Of a stretch of DNA of 64,000 nt, positions 33,896 through 45,767 are shown one piece after another. The DNA is from Sulfurimonas sp. GTDB lineage: Bacteria; Campylobacterota; Campylobacteria; Campylobacterales; Sulfurimonadaceae. A program made the translations under genes and the position numbers. The number at the start of each line of letters is the position of its first letter. The first letter of the stretch is position 1. The notes beneath the pieces are model-generated. The model searched no databases. It saw only the letters and a program-made list of their open reading frames with translations, and had not been told where the DNA came from. The DNA lies in assembly GCF_023229105.1 (NCBI RefSeq), contig NZ_JALNZY010000002.1, positions 1-64,000 of the forward strand. Reading direction: 5' to 3'.

Positions 33896-34046
33896 TCATT
33901 CCAAAGCGACTAGAAGATGGTATAGCAGTGGGAAGGAGCAAAACTTACTTGAAGCATCGCGAAGCTTAAGAGTCTTGCAAAACATTCAGCTAAAACTTAA
34001 ATACAGCTATGAAAGAGAAGGAGACATCAGTGACGCTTTTAACTTC

Positions 34047-34703
34047 TTATTTTAACTCTACTAAATAGCCGTCTGAGATTTTTTTAAAACTATATCTATA
34101 GGGTCCATCAAGCTCGATGACTACTCTATAGTAACCGTCATGATTACCTATTCTAACCTCTTTAAATATACCCTCTGGAGCTTTTTTGATATAGCTTCTT
34201 ATATCTGTATCTTTTTTAAAGTCAATAACAATTCTATGCGGATTTACAAGCAAAAAATTTCTTATTGCCTCATCTTGTGTTGTTATCTTTAAATTTTTCC
34301 CCAATGAGAAGAGTGATAAATGTTTAATAGATGCTATATTTTTGTAAGGCTCTTTTTTTTGAGTAATTTTTTGAGCTGATGCTATAGGCTTAGGCTGCGT
34401 GCTGTTGTCTTGTTGAGCATAACTTTGGGAGATAAACAGAGGAAGATGCCAATCAACGGCATTGTCAAGTTCTATACTTTTGCTCTCAAGGGAACCGTCT
34501 AGATTTTTAAACTCAACCGTTACTTTTTGAAGGATTCTTGCTTGTGAAGGAAGGGTAATTGTAGCTCTTTTTAGAGGTTCGCTCTCTGTTTTTTCATTTG
34601 AGGTAACAGACATATCCTTCTCCCCCTCAGATGAAAAAAAAGGATTTTCCCTCGCATCAAGAAGAAGAAAAAATAAAGAAGCTATCAAAAGAGTTCTAAT
34701 CAA
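34047..34703 (-). CDS. AMIN-domain periplasmic protein
   Basis: A 218-residue protein with a signal peptide (MIRTLLIASLFFLLLDARE) and a C-terminal AMIN domain (residues about 140-218: DEAIRNFLLVNPHRIVIDF, VRIGNHDGYYRVVIELDGPY). AMIN domains localise proteins to the septum or secretin complexes. It follows an FtsB-like gene and enolase, a common order in Campylobacterota. No amidase domain follows, so its partner is elsewhere. Confidence 0.8.
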   Translation of the reverse strand: MIRTLLIASLFFLLLDARENPFFSSEGEKDMSVTSNEKTESEPLKRATITLPSQARILQKVTVEFKNLDGSLESKSIELDNAVDWHLPLFISQSYAQQDNSTQPKPIASAQKITQKKEPYKNIASIKHLSLFSLGKNLKITTQDEAIRNFLLVNPHRIVIDFKKDTDIRSYIKKAPEGIFKEVRIGNHDGYYRVVIELDGPYRYSFKKISDGYLVELK

Positions 34704-34748
34704 AACTACCCCTCATTTTGTTTATTGTGTATTATATCAAGATAACTG

Positions 34749-35027
34749 CTATTTTGCAGAAATCTCTTTTAGCTCAAAATACTCTTTTTGAAGTTCTGCA
34801 TTTTGAGTTTTCAATCTACTAATCTCACTATTTAAATACTCTTCATAATCTTCAAGTCCCAAAAAGACCTCTAAAGAGTTTGTACCATAAAGAAGTACCC
34901 CTATGTATATCCCAGTTGCTAGAACCAAAAGAAGAAGTATTAAAAACTTTGCTAAAGATAGACCAAGGTACTTCTGCGTAATGCTTCTAGTATCGTCTAT
35001 CCCCTCATAAAGCTCCTCATCTGTCAT
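34749..35027 (-). CDS. FtsB/DivIC-like septum-formation initiator
   Basis: A 92-residue bitopic membrane protein: a short cytoplasmic N-terminus, one helix (about residues 26-46: LAKFLILLLLVLATGIYIGV), and a periplasmic coiled coil (SEISRLKTQNAELQKEYFEL). That is the FtsB/DivIC plan. It is 9 bases after eno and precedes the AMIN protein. E. coli also has ftsB just after eno, which supports the call. Sequence conservation in this family is low. Confidence 0.75.
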   Translation of the reverse strand: MTDEELYEGIDDTRSITQKYLGLSLAKFLILLLLVLATGIYIGVLLYGTNSLEVFLGLEDYEEYLNSEISRLKTQNAELQKEYFELKEISAK

Positions 35028-35036
35028 GCAAGACTC

Positions 35037-36305
<1,269 letters not shown>

Positions 36306-36365
36306 CTATTTACCTCTTTTGCATTAATAATTTTAATTTCATACTAAATTTTATTTGCTAGCAAT

Positions 36366-37403
36366 CTATAAATCAGCATCTTCTATATCAAGGGTATCCA
36401 TTGTAATAAGGGAGTTTATGCCCATTGCTGCTTTTATCTTCTCTTCTATTTCGCGAGCTAGTTCCGGATTTTCTATAAACTTAGCCTTGACATTTTCACG
36501 TCCTTGCCCTAGTTTTGTCTCCCCATAAGAGAACCATGCACCACTTTTATCAATGATATCAAGCTTAACACCATAATCGACAAGTTCACCCTCTTTAGAG
36601 ATTCCTTCGCCGAACATTATATCAAATTCAGCCTGACGAAACGGGGGAGCGACCTTGTTTTTTATAACTTTTGCTTTTACACGGTTACCTATTTGACTCT
36701 CTCCCTGCTTTAGAGATGCTATGCGTCTTACATCTATACGAACCGAAGCGTAAAATTTAAGCGCATTTCCTCCAGTTGTAGTCTCTGGTGAGCCGTATCC
36801 CATCATGCCGATTTTCATACGAATTTGATTGATAAAGATTACCGTACAGTTCATTTTATGTAAAATACCCGTTAATTTACGAAGTGCTTTTGACATAAGA
36901 CGCGCTTGAACACCGACATTTTGGTCAGACATCTCGCCCTCTATCTCAGATTTTGGCGTAAGTGCTGCTACTGAGTCAATAACTATAAGGTCTATTGCCC
37001 CGCTGCGAGCGATAGTCTCGACAATATCTAAAGCCTGTTCGCCGTAATCTGGCTGGGAAACAAGCAGATTGTCAACATCAACACCAAGATTTTTGGCATA
37101 TCCGACATCAAGAGCATGTTCTGCATCAATAAAGGCACATACGCCTCCTGCTTTTTGGCACTCTGCCGTTATTTGAAGTGCTAGAGTTGTTTTTCCTGAA
37201 CTCTCTGGTCCATATATTTCAACAACTCTACCTTGAGGCACTCCACCTATGCCAAGCGCTAAATCCAGCCCAAGAGAGCCTGTACTAATCGACTCAATAG
37301 GCATTATCTCTTTATCGCCGAGTCTCATAAGCGCACCCTTGCCAAATGCCTTATCAATCTGTTTCATAGCTAAGTCTAGTGATTTTTGTTTATTTGCGTC
37401 CAT
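36366..37403 (-). CDS. recA: Recombinase RecA
   Basis: ATP-dependent strand exchange and LexA-type co-protease core. Walker [13 protein letters not shown], Walker [11 protein letters not shown], loop L2 region [16 protein letters not shown]; 345 residues. A TATAAT box on the minus strand at 37438-37433 precedes it. No obvious LexA box is visible, in keeping with Campylobacterota lacking an SOS LexA. Confidence 0.97.
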   Translation of the reverse strand: MDANKQKSLDLAMKQIDKAFGKGALMRLGDKEIMPIESISTGSLGLDLALGIGGVPQGRVVEIYGPESSGKTTLALQITAECQKAGGVCAFIDAEHALDVGYAKNLGVDVDNLLVSQPDYGEQALDIVETIARSGAIDLIVIDSVAALTPKSEIEGEMSDQNVGVQARLMSKALRKLTGILHKMNCTVIFINQIRMKIGMMGYGSPETTTGGNALKFYASVRIDVRRIASLKQGESQIGNRVKAKVIKNKVAPPFRQAEFDIMFGEGISKEGELVDYGVKLDIIDKSGAWFSYGETKLGQGRENVKAKFIENPELAREIEEKIKAAMGINSLITMDTLDIEDADL

Positions 37404-37432
37404 ATTTGGCTCTCTTGTGTTAATTTAGACTT

Positions 37433-37438
37433 ATTATA
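37433..37438 (-). promoter_or_regulatory. -10 box (TATAAT) of recA
   Basis: Perfect TATAAT 30 bases before the recA ATG, with an AGAGAG ribosome site between. Confidence 0.5.
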
Positions 37439-37501
37439 TGACAGTTCTGTTTTTTTATCTAAAAATATTGCAAATTGTCATACTTTTATATAGAAGTTCC
37501 A

Positions 37502-37507
37502 TATAAT
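37502..37507 (+). promoter_or_regulatory. -10 box (TATAAT) ahead of mqnD
   Basis: Perfect TATAAT 68 bases before the TTG start at 37575, divergent from recA. Confidence 0.45.
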
Positions 37508-37574
37508 CTTAGTGGGATTTTATCCTTATTTGGTTAAAATCTAGTTTATATTTTTAAGTAGGTAGGCGACTAAT

Positions 37575-38438
37575 TTGAAAAAAACAGTTATTGCACACTC
37601 TCCCGACGCTGACGATGTATTTATGTATTATGCCATTAAGTTTGGCTGGGTAGATATGAACGATGTTAAGTTTGATAATATTGCTGAGGATATTCAAACC
37701 CTCAATGAAAAAGCATTAGAGGGCGTTTATGAGATAGTTGCTATAAGTTTTGCCCTTTACCCGCATATAAGAGATAATTATGCCATGTTGCGTACTGCTG
37801 TGAGTTTTGGAGAGGGTTATGGACCTAAACTCATCAAGAAAAAAGGTGCTAAACTCAAGCGTAACTTTAAAGTTGCTCTTAGCGGCAAACATACAACGAA
37901 TGCTATGCTTTTTCGCATTGCCTACCCTGATGCTAGAGTAACATATATGAACTTTTTAGAGATAGAGCAGGCTGTTCTTGATGGTGCGGTTGATGCAGGC
38001 GTACTCATTCATGAGAGTATCTTAACATACGATGAGAAGCTTGAAGTTGAGCGGGAGATGTGGGATATTTGGCAGGAGTTAGCCGGCGAGGAATTACCTC
38101 TACCGCTAGGCGGCATGGCTATTAGCCGCTCAATCCCGCTAAACAAAGCTATAGAGTATGAACGTACTCTTACAAAAGCAGTTCAAGTAGCAAGAGAACA
38201 CAAAGAAAAACTCTCACAAATGCTTCTTGAGAGAGATTTGGTTCGTATAGATGCACCTACCTTAGATAAATATCTTGAACTTTATGCAAATGACAACTCT
38301 ATAACACTCAGCGAAATACAGTACAGAGCAATCAACAAACTTTTTGAGCTTGGCTACAAAAACGGTTTTTATGATACTCCTATAAAAGTTGAAGACTTTA
38401 TGATACCGACTGAGTATAAAAAGATAAGAGATTTATAA
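37575..38438 (+). CDS. mqnD: 1,4-dihydroxy-6-naphthoate synthase (futalosine menaquinone pathway)
   Basis: Converts cyclic dehypoxanthine futalosine to 1,4-dihydroxy-6-naphthoate, the last specific step of the futalosine route to menaquinone. The opening VIAHSPDADDVFMYYAI and SFGEGYGPKLIKKK, LSGKHTTNAMLFRIAYP and ESILTYDEK are the MqnD signature. Length 287 fits. The start is a TTG at 37575. It is followed immediately by fliQ, sharing an overlapping stop/start. Confidence 0.9.
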   Translation: MKKTVIAHSPDADDVFMYYAIKFGWVDMNDVKFDNIAEDIQTLNEKALEGVYEIVAISFALYPHIRDNYAMLRTAVSFGEGYGPKLIKKKGAKLKRNFKVALSGKHTTNAMLFRIAYPDARVTYMNFLEIEQAVLDGAVDAGVLIHESILTYDEKLEVEREMWDIWQELAGEELPLPLGGMAISRSIPLNKAIEYERTLTKAVQVAREHKEKLSQMLLERDLVRIDAPTLDKYLELYANDNSITLSEIQYRAINKLFELGYKNGFYDTPIKVEDFMIPTEYKKIRDL

Positions 38439-38704
38439 TGGAAGCAAAACTTGTCGCCCTTGGAATAGATACCTTTAAAATAGCACTTATGCTTGCTCTA
38501 CCGGGATTACTAACGGGTATGTTTATAGGTTTGGCGGTAAGTATCTTTCAGGCGACTACGCAGATTAATGAAATGACACTAAGTTTTATTCCTAAAATTA
38601 TCGGCGTTGTTATCGTTGTTATACTTACTATGCCGTGGATGCTAAACGCAATGACCGACTTCTCTTTAAACATTTTTAATATGATTCCAAATTTTGTAGA
38701 GTAA
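38438..38704 (+). CDS. fliQ: Flagellar type III export protein FliQ
   Basis: An 88-residue, two-helix export-gate component (LALPGLLTGMFIGLAVSIFQ, then IIGVVIVVILTMPWML). The intervening ATTQINEMTLSFIPK is the FliQ signature. It is coupled to mqnD and murB by stop/start overlaps, with no other export genes nearby. Confidence 0.95.
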   Translation: MEAKLVALGIDTFKIALMLALPGLLTGMFIGLAVSIFQATTQINEMTLSFIPKIIGVVIVVILTMPWMLNAMTDFSLNIFNMIPNFVE

Positions 38705-39531
38705 TGAAGATACAGAGCATTAACTTCTGCAAATTTTCTTCGATTAAAATTGGCGGCTGTTTAGATGTTTTTTTACTAGAAGATTGCAACCAAAACTATA
38801 AAGATTTTTATATGATAGGCTCATGTAACAATATCTTGATGGGAACAAAACCTCCCCATCTTTTAAAACTAAGCAAAAAATATGACTATATAAAGATAGA
38901 GAACAACACTCTTAAGATTGGTGGCGCTACGCCATCCGGGAAAATTGCCTCTTTTTGTAAAAAACACAATATCGCCAACTTTGAGTTTCTCTCGCATCTA
39001 CCGGGAACTTTAGGCGGACTTGTATATATGAATGCAGGACTTAGGGAGTATGAGATATTTAATCATCTGCTCTTTATAACTACCTGTGGCGGTGTTTTTG
39101 AAAAAAGAGAGATAGCACATGGATATAGATTTACAAATATTAAAACTCCGATTTTAGAAGCTACGTTTACGCTGGAATATGGCTATGATAAAGAGAGACT
39201 TTTAATGTTTAAAGCCATGCGCCATAACCAACCCTCAACACCGAGTGCAGGGAGCTGTTTTAAAAATCCCAAAGGCGATTATGCCGGCAGGCTTATAGAA
39301 GCTGTTGGGCTCAAGGGCTACAGAGTAGGCGATACAGAGTTTAGCAAGGAGCATGCTAATTTTTTAACAAATGTACAAAATGCAACATTTGATGATGCAA
39401 TACATTTGATAAAAGAGGCTCAAAAAAGGGTTTATGAAAAGTTTGGTATCTGGTTAGAGTGCGAGATAGCTGTTTTAGACACTAGGTATATGGGCAAGGA
39501 TTCACCTCTTTTAAATCCCTACGAAAAGTAG
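38704..39531 (+). CDS. murB: UDP-N-acetylenolpyruvoylglucosamine reductase
   Basis: Peptidoglycan precursor synthesis: NADPH reduction of UDP-GlcNAc-enolpyruvate to UDP-MurNAc. FAD-binding HLPGTLGGLVYMNAG, catalytic PSAGSCFKNPKGDYAG and final glutamate region WLECEIAVL are present; 275 residues. Its ATG overlaps the fliQ stop. It ends three bases before convergent nifU. Confidence 0.92.
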   Translation: MKIQSINFCKFSSIKIGGCLDVFLLEDCNQNYKDFYMIGSCNNILMGTKPPHLLKLSKKYDYIKIENNTLKIGGATPSGKIASFCKKHNIANFEFLSHLPGTLGGLVYMNAGLREYEIFNHLLFITTCGGVFEKREIAHGYRFTNIKTPILEATFTLEYGYDKERLLMFKAMRHNQPSTPSAGSCFKNPKGDYAGRLIEAVGLKGYRVGDTEFSKEHANFLTNVQNATFDDAIHLIKEAQKRVYEKFGIWLECEIAVLDTRYMGKDSPLLNPYEK

Positions 39532-39534
39532 GAA

Positions 39535-40509
39535 TTAAATTGGTAAAACTCTAATCTTTTTAGATAATTTCTCTTTAAGGGTTGACTCTATTGCATAAAG
39601 AGTTCCTGTTGCAGAACTTGCACATCCATTACATGCCCCTAAGTATCTGATATAAACATCAATATAATCATCGCTCGGCTTTACGTCAATAACTTCCATA
39701 TCGCCGCCGTCCATGATTAAAAATTGACGAACACTCTCATCTATTTCAGCATCAATAGCTTTAATCTGCTGAACCAATGTCATCGTCTCAAAGCTTCCTT
39801 TTGAACCTGCATCAGCAGCAACTCTCATCTTCTCTTCATCCATCTCACGACGTGTATCTCTTAAAATATCCACTAAATAATACTCCCTTTTTTCATGTCC
39901 GCCCGGTTTTATACAGCTTTTACAAAAACCGCCTGCTTTTGTATAATCGGTAATCTGCTCAATTGTTGTCAAATCGTTTAGTTTAATAACCTCTTGGAGA
40001 GTTTTTAAGCTAACACGAGCACATTCACAAACGATTATCTCTTCCTCAAAACTCTCAGTATCAACCCCAAGGTAAAGCGCTGCCGCTTTTTTGATAACAT
40101 CATAAGCCATAACGGAACAGTGCATTTTTTGAGGCGGAACGGCAGGAGTTTCTGGGTTGTCACGAAGTGCAAACTCAACATCTATATTTGTTATCTTTAC
40201 AGCCTCTTGAACGGTTTTACCAATACATAATTCAGTCATGATGTCTGAACTTGCAATTGCAGTTCCACATCCAAAACTTTTAAACTTTGAGTTTACGATA
40301 GTGTCTGTTTTAGGGTCAACTTCCCAGTAAAGGCGCACCGCATCTCCACAGCTCTCAGCTCCAAAATCAGCAACTATAAGCCTGTTTCCATGAGCTTCTG
40401 CTTCCTCTTGGTTAATCTCGCCCTGATGCTTTGGATTGTTCATCAAAGTTGTTACTTTGTTTGAGTAAGCATCCCATAAAGAGGCGCCTAGTAGATCATT
40501 TTTTGCCAT
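39535..40509 (-). CDS. nifU: Iron-sulfur cluster scaffold NifU (three-domain)
   Basis: 324 residues. The N-terminal IscU domain (residues 1-130) has FKSFGCGTAIASSD and KMHCSVMAYDV; the BFD-like [2Fe-2S] domain (about 135-200) has VCECARVS and GGFCKSC; the C-terminal Nfu domain has LGACNGCASSATGTLY (CxxC). It assembles clusters with NifS upstream and, in Campylobacterota, is the general housekeeping machine, not only for nitrogenase. A hairpin lies between the two genes. Confidence 0.95.
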   Translation of the reverse strand: MAKNDLLGASLWDAYSNKVTTLMNNPKHQGEINQEEAEAHGNRLIVADFGAESCGDAVRLYWEVDPKTDTIVNSKFKSFGCGTAIASSDIMTELCIGKTVQEAVKITNIDVEFALRDNPETPAVPPQKMHCSVMAYDVIKKAAALYLGVDTESFEEEIIVCECARVSLKTLQEVIKLNDLTTIEQITDYTKAGGFCKSCIKPGGHEKREYYLVDILRDTRREMDEEKMRVAADAGSKGSFETMTLVQQIKAIDAEIDESVRQFLIMDGGDMEVIDVKPSDDYIDVYIRYLGACNGCASSATGTLYAIESTLKEKLSKKIRVLPI

Positions 40510-40568
40510 AATTTTTTTCCTTTAATTTATTTCATACCCTCAAGGGGAACCTTTTCTCTAGTTTGTCC

Positions 40569-40592
40569 GCAAAAGGAACTCCCCCCTTTTGC
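40569..40592 (-). other. Stable hairpin between nifS and nifU
   Basis: GCAAAAGG and CCTTTTGC make a perfect 8-bp stem with an 8-base loop in the 116-base spacer. It could set the NifS:NifU ratio by processing or attenuation. Confidence 0.5.
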
Positions 40593-40625
40593 TTCGCTAA
40601 CTGCTGTGGCACTGAAGCTTGGCAA

Positions 40626-41852
<1,227 letters not shown>

Positions 41853-41962
41853 TTAGTAATTCTTTTAATTAAGACTCTTTTTGTCCTATTTGATTTTGCT
41901 ATGGTATTAGTTTTGTTATTTAATTAAGCTTAAATGAAACTGTATCTATCCAATATTTAAGC

Positions 41963-41968
41963 TATAAT
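41963..41968 (+). promoter_or_regulatory. -10 box (TATAAT) for the gene at 42001
   Basis: Perfect TATAAT 32 bases upstream of the ATG, with an AGGA site near 41990-41993. Confidence 0.5.
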
Positions 41969-42000
41969 TATACATAACAATCAACAAATCAGGAAAACCA

Positions 42001-42528
42001 ATGTGTAATTTTAACAAACATAATGAAGATACGAAAACATTTCTGCATCTTTTGATGCAAAAGTACGCCGAGATGGTAGGTGGAGCAAATTTTATTTTGG
42101 GGTTAATTGAAGCCATCAAAGAGAAAAAACCTAACGCTTTAATAAACAGCGCTTGCAAAGTGGACTCAAAAGAGCTAAATATCAGATGGAATAAAATAAT
42201 TTTTAAAGACAAATTTGATATTTTAGAAGAGATTATCCGCTCTCACAAAAGCTCAGAAGATTTAAATTTTAACATACTCCAAAGCGATAGCCAAAAAAAG
42301 AAAAAAAAGATTTTAAATATGGTAAAAACTTTGGCACCGATTGAGTTTAAAATAACAGTTAAAAATTCTGAAGATCTTACGGGGTTTAGCTTTAAAATAT
42401 TTGAAACCGTTGAAGATGATTCTGCGACAATCAACCCTATTTTTGCCACACTGTTTTTCTGTTCAACGGAATATATGAAAAAAGCTCTAAAGTATGAGAT
42501 TTATGATTTGGATGTCACTAAAGATTAA
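42001..42528 (+). CDS. Protein of unknown function, 175 residues
   Basis: I do not recognise a family. It is soluble, mixed alpha/beta, with a lysine run (QKKKKKILNM) in the middle and cysteines at residues 2, 53 and near 157. It has its own promoter box and ribosome site. The tail (11 bases) overlaps the convergent pseudouridine synthase gene. No functional inference from neighbours. Confidence 0.65.
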   Translation: MCNFNKHNEDTKTFLHLLMQKYAEMVGGANFILGLIEAIKEKKPNALINSACKVDSKELNIRWNKIIFKDKFDILEEIIRSHKSSEDLNFNILQSDSQKKKKKILNMVKTLAPIEFKITVKNSEDLTGFSFKIFETVEDDSATINPIFATLFFCSTEYMKKALKYEIYDLDVTKD

Positions 42529-43204
42529 TAACTCTATACTCCGATGGCTCTAAAGCATCAACGCTATACTCTCCAAAACGCACTCTATGAAGTGCGACTA
42601 CCCTGTTTTTGACTGCACCAAACATTCTCTTTACCTGATGATATCTTCCCTCGCAAATCTCTAATCTTACAAGAGTTGGATTTATTATCTCCATCTTAGC
42701 GCTCAAAAGCGGCTTTTTTTCGCCATTTAGCATAAGGGTTCCACTTGCAAAAATCTCTGCTTCATCCCCCCTTAAAGGCTCGGCAAGAGTAGCCTCATAC
42801 ACTTTTAAAACATCACTTTTGGGACTTGTCAGCTTGTGATTTAACTCTCCATCATCCGTTAACAAAATCGCTCCCGTGGTATCTGCATCTAGCCTACCTA
42901 TTGTTGAGATTTTAGGGTTTCTTCTTTGAAATCTTAACGGCAAAAGAGAGTATATAAGCACTCCGGCATCATCGTGTGAACAGATTACACCGCTTGGCTT
43001 GTTCATTAAAATAACTAAACGCTCCTCATCAAGTCTCTCGCCCTCAACCGTAATATTGTTATGATAAGCTTTTTGCCTAACATCAAAAACTCTAACCCCA
43101 TCTATGCATACTAAGTTTTTACTCAAAAACTTTTTTGCCTCGCTTCTTGTGCAGTATCCTAGACTTGAGAGATGCGCATCTACTCTTTTATAGCTGTTTT
43201 GCAT
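42518..43204 (-). CDS. 16S/23S rRNA pseudouridine synthase, RsuA/RluB/E/F family
   Basis: N-terminal S4 domain (RVDAHLSSLGYCTRSEAKKF) and RsuA-type catalytic domain: catalytic aspartate in GRLDADTTGAILLTDDGEL, then SKCEGRYHQVKRM-like ICEGRYHQVKRMFGAV. Isomerises a specific uridine of ribosomal RNA; the position cannot be told by eye. 228 residues, normal. Confidence 0.9.
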   Translation of the reverse strand: MQNSYKRVDAHLSSLGYCTRSEAKKFLSKNLVCIDGVRVFDVRQKAYHNNITVEGERLDEERLVILMNKPSGVICSHDDAGVLIYSLLPLRFQRRNPKISTIGRLDADTTGAILLTDDGELNHKLTSPKSDVLKVYEATLAEPLRGDEAEIFASGTLMLNGEKKPLLSAKMEIINPTLVRLEICEGRYHQVKRMFGAVKNRVVALHRVRFGEYSVDALEPSEYRVINL

Positions 43205-43307
43205 GCTTTACTACTTTTTTCTCAATATAGCATTTTTTGGGTTAAATTATATACAAAACAAAAATGGGTATAATCGCAAACTTAAATTACATTTATAAAG
43301 GCTTATT

Positions 43308-44567
43308 ATGGCTCAAACTATAACCGAAAAAATATTCTCTGAGCATGTCGGAAAAAAAGTTTTTGCGGGTGAAATAGTCCGTTCTAACATAGATATGGTT
43401 ATCGGAAACGATATAACAACGCCTATCTCAATCAGTGCTTTTAATCTAAGCGGCGCTACAAAGCTTGCAAACCCTGATGGTTTTTCTATCGTTCTTGACC
43501 ACTTTATCCCTGCAAAAGATATAGCAAGTGCAAATCAAGCAAGAATCAGTCGCGACTTTGCAAAAAAACATAACCTAAAAAACTTTTTTGATGAAAAAGA
43601 TATGGGAATAGAGCACGCACTTCTACCTGAAAAAGGTCTTATAGTTCCCGGGGATGTCATCATCGGTGCAGATAGTCACACATGTACTCACGGTGCACTT
43701 GGGGCTTTTTCAACCGGTATGGGCTCAACTGACTTGGCATTTGCCATGATTACGGGCGGAAACTGGTTTAAAGTTCCTGAATCTATAAAAGTGGTTTTAA
43801 GCGGAAAGCCCGGTAAATACACAACTGGAAAGGATATTATTTTAGAGATTATCCGCATGATTGGCGTTGATGGAGCTCTATATAAAACTTTAGAGTTTAC
43901 AGGAAGCACGATAGAGCATTTAAATATGGATGATAGATTCTCAATGTGTAACATGGCAATAGAAGCGGGAGCAAAAAGCGGAATTGTAGCTTATGATGAT
44001 ATAACAAAAGAGTTTTTAAGTGATAAAACCTTAGCTCGTGAACCTAAAATCCACCACTCAGACGCTGATGCCTCTTACTGCCAAATTTTAGAAATTGATG
44101 TAGCAAACCTTGAGCCTGTAATTGCTTATCCATTTCTACCTTCAAACGGACACTCTATAACTCAAGCTGTAAAAGACAAAATCAAAATAGATCAAGCTTT
44201 TATCGGGAGCTGTACAAATGGAAGATTGGGCGATTTAAAGATTGCTGCAGAAATTCTAAAAGGCAAAAAAGTTCATCCTGATGTTCGCTTAATTGTAACT
44301 CCGGGAACTCAAAAAATCTTAAAAGAGGCTTATAGACTCGGATATATGGATATTATTATTGATGCCGGCGGCGTTGTAAGCAACCCAACTTGTGGAGCTT
44401 GTCTTGGCGGATATATGGGGATACTTGGCGACAATGAGGTAGCAGTTTCAACCACAAACCGTAACTTTGTCGGACGCATGGGAAGCAGAAGTTCAAAAGT
44501 ATATTTGGCAAACTCAGCAGTTGCTGCCATCTCTGCAATCACTGGCTATATAACAGATCCTAGATAA
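43308..44567 (+). CDS. leuC: 3-isopropylmalate dehydratase large subunit (or homoaconitase family)
   Basis: [4Fe-4S] hydro-lyase in leucine synthesis. Cluster cysteines lie in GADSHTCTHGALG, FIGSCTNGRLGDL and VSNPTCGACLGG; total 419 residues matches the archaeal-type, shorter HACN subgroup. The small subunit gene leuD is not adjacent. Homoaconitate and 2,3-dimethylmalate dehydratases are close relatives, so substrate is inferred. Confidence 0.9.
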   Translation: MAQTITEKIFSEHVGKKVFAGEIVRSNIDMVIGNDITTPISISAFNLSGATKLANPDGFSIVLDHFIPAKDIASANQARISRDFAKKHNLKNFFDEKDMGIEHALLPEKGLIVPGDVIIGADSHTCTHGALGAFSTGMGSTDLAFAMITGGNWFKVPESIKVVLSGKPGKYTTGKDIILEIIRMIGVDGALYKTLEFTGSTIEHLNMDDRFSMCNMAIEAGAKSGIVAYDDITKEFLSDKTLAREPKIHHSDADASYCQILEIDVANLEPVIAYPFLPSNGHSITQAVKDKIKIDQAFIGSCTNGRLGDLKIAAEILKGKKVHPDVRLIVTPGTQKILKEAYRLGYMDIIIDAGGVVSNPTCGACLGGYMGILGDNEVAVSTTNRNFVGRMGSRSSKVYLANSAVAAISAITGYITDPR

Positions 44568-44654
44568 ATTAAAAATTAATATTAATATCTATTACTAACA
44601 TACTTTAAGATGCTTGCGGATAAGATATTAAATTAATGCGTCAAAAGGAAACAG

Positions 44655-45767
44655 ATGAAAAAACTACTACTAATCCCGGCTCTTATGCTTGGCTCAATTG
44701 CGATGGCAAAAGAGTATAAATATGAAATTACGCCTATTATCGGTTATAACCGAGCAGAGGGTAATCTTAATCTTAAAGATCAGTTTTTAACCGGCGCAGA
44801 GTTTCAGCTTAATACTGACACCCTTTTAAAACCTGAACTTAGTGTGCTTTTCACTAACACTGATTATGAGGAGCTAGTTCCAGCAAATCCAAGTACTGAT
44901 ATTTGGCGTTTTGCTATAAACGGCGTACATGATTTTGACGCAATCGGTGCTATTACGCCGCTTGTTAAAATTGGTGTCGGCTATGAAACTCTTAATGTTC
45001 ACTTAGCAGACAACAAAGACAGCGTCTTCTTTAACGCCGGTGCCGGTGTCAAAGCCGCAATAACAGAAAATATTGCACTTAAACTAGAAGCTGTATATAT
45101 GAACAAAAGAGCTGACAGCAACTTAGCGCTCTTAGCTGGTATAAACTTCGCTTTTGGACCTAAAGCTCAAGAAGTACCGCCGGCTCCAATTGATGGCGAT
45201 GATGACAATGACGGTGTTTTAAACTCAGTTGATGAATGTCCAAACACTCCTGCTGGGACAAAAGTTAATGCTGTGGGATGTAAGATAGACGGAGATGATG
45301 ACAATGATGGCGTTTTGAACTCAGTTGATGAATGTCCAAACACTCCTGCGGGAACAAGCGTTGATGCCGTGGGATGTAAAATAGTAGCATTGACTCAAGT
45401 TGTAGAAGCTGCAGCTGTAGTTTGTCCTCCAAAAATAAACCTACATATTAATTTCAAATTTGACTCTTCGGAGATAAAAGAGGAATCAAAACCACGTGTA
45501 AATGAGTTTTCGGAGTTCTTAAAATGTACTCCTGTGTACAAAGCTAACATTATTGGGCACACTGATGCTGTCGGGTCTGATGCATATAACCTTAAGCTCT
45601 CAGATAGACGTGCAAATGCGGTTAAAGATATGATTGTAAAATATGGAGTACCAGCAGATAAGGTCTCAACAACTGCAAAAGGCGAGACAGAGCCTATTGC
45701 TACGAACAAAACGAGCGAAGGTCGTGCACAAAACAGACGCATCGAAGCAGAGTTGATCAAAAACTAA
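44655..45767 (+). CDS. OmpA-family outer-membrane protein with TSP3 calcium-binding repeats
   Basis: Signal peptide (MKKLLLIPALMLGSIAMA), then an eight-stranded barrel domain (about residues 20-175), two 32-residue thrombospondin type 3 repeats (DGDDDNDGVLNSVDECPNTP, residues about 180-243), and an OmpA C-terminal domain (NFKFDSSEIKEES, IIGHTDAVGSDAYNLKLSDR) binding peptidoglycan. The two repeats are nearly identical at DNA level. This is a CadF/OprF-like plan in the outer membrane. Mob gene mobA follows directly. Confidence 0.92.
   Translation: MKKLLLIPALMLGSIAMAKEYKYEITPIIGYNRAEGNLNLKDQFLTGAEFQLNTDTLLKPELSVLFTNTDYEELVPANPSTDIWRFAINGVHDFDAIGAITPLVKIGVGYETLNVHLADNKDSVFFNAGAGVKAAITENIALKLEAVYMNKRADSNLALLAGINFAFGPKAQEVPPAPIDGDDDNDGVLNSVDECPNTPAGTKVNAVGCKIDGDDDNDGVLNSVDECPNTPAGTSVDAVGCKIVALTQVVEAAAVVCPPKINLHINFKFDSSEIKEESKPRVNEFSEFLKCTPVYKANIIGHTDAVGSDAYNLKLSDRRANAVKDMIVKYGVPADKVSTTAKGETEPIATNKTSEGRAQNRRIEAELIKN
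45192..45383 (+). repeat. Tandem 96-bp repeat (two copies) in the ompA-like gene
   Basis: Copies at 45192-45287 and 45288-45383 differ at only some positions and encode the TSP3 repeats. The 96-bp period keeps frame, so copy number can change without breaking the gene. Confidence 0.85.

Noticed and set aside
45395..45760. 121-codon minus-strand frame opposite the OmpA domain.
   Set aside because: Shadow of the conserved OmpA domain on the other strand.
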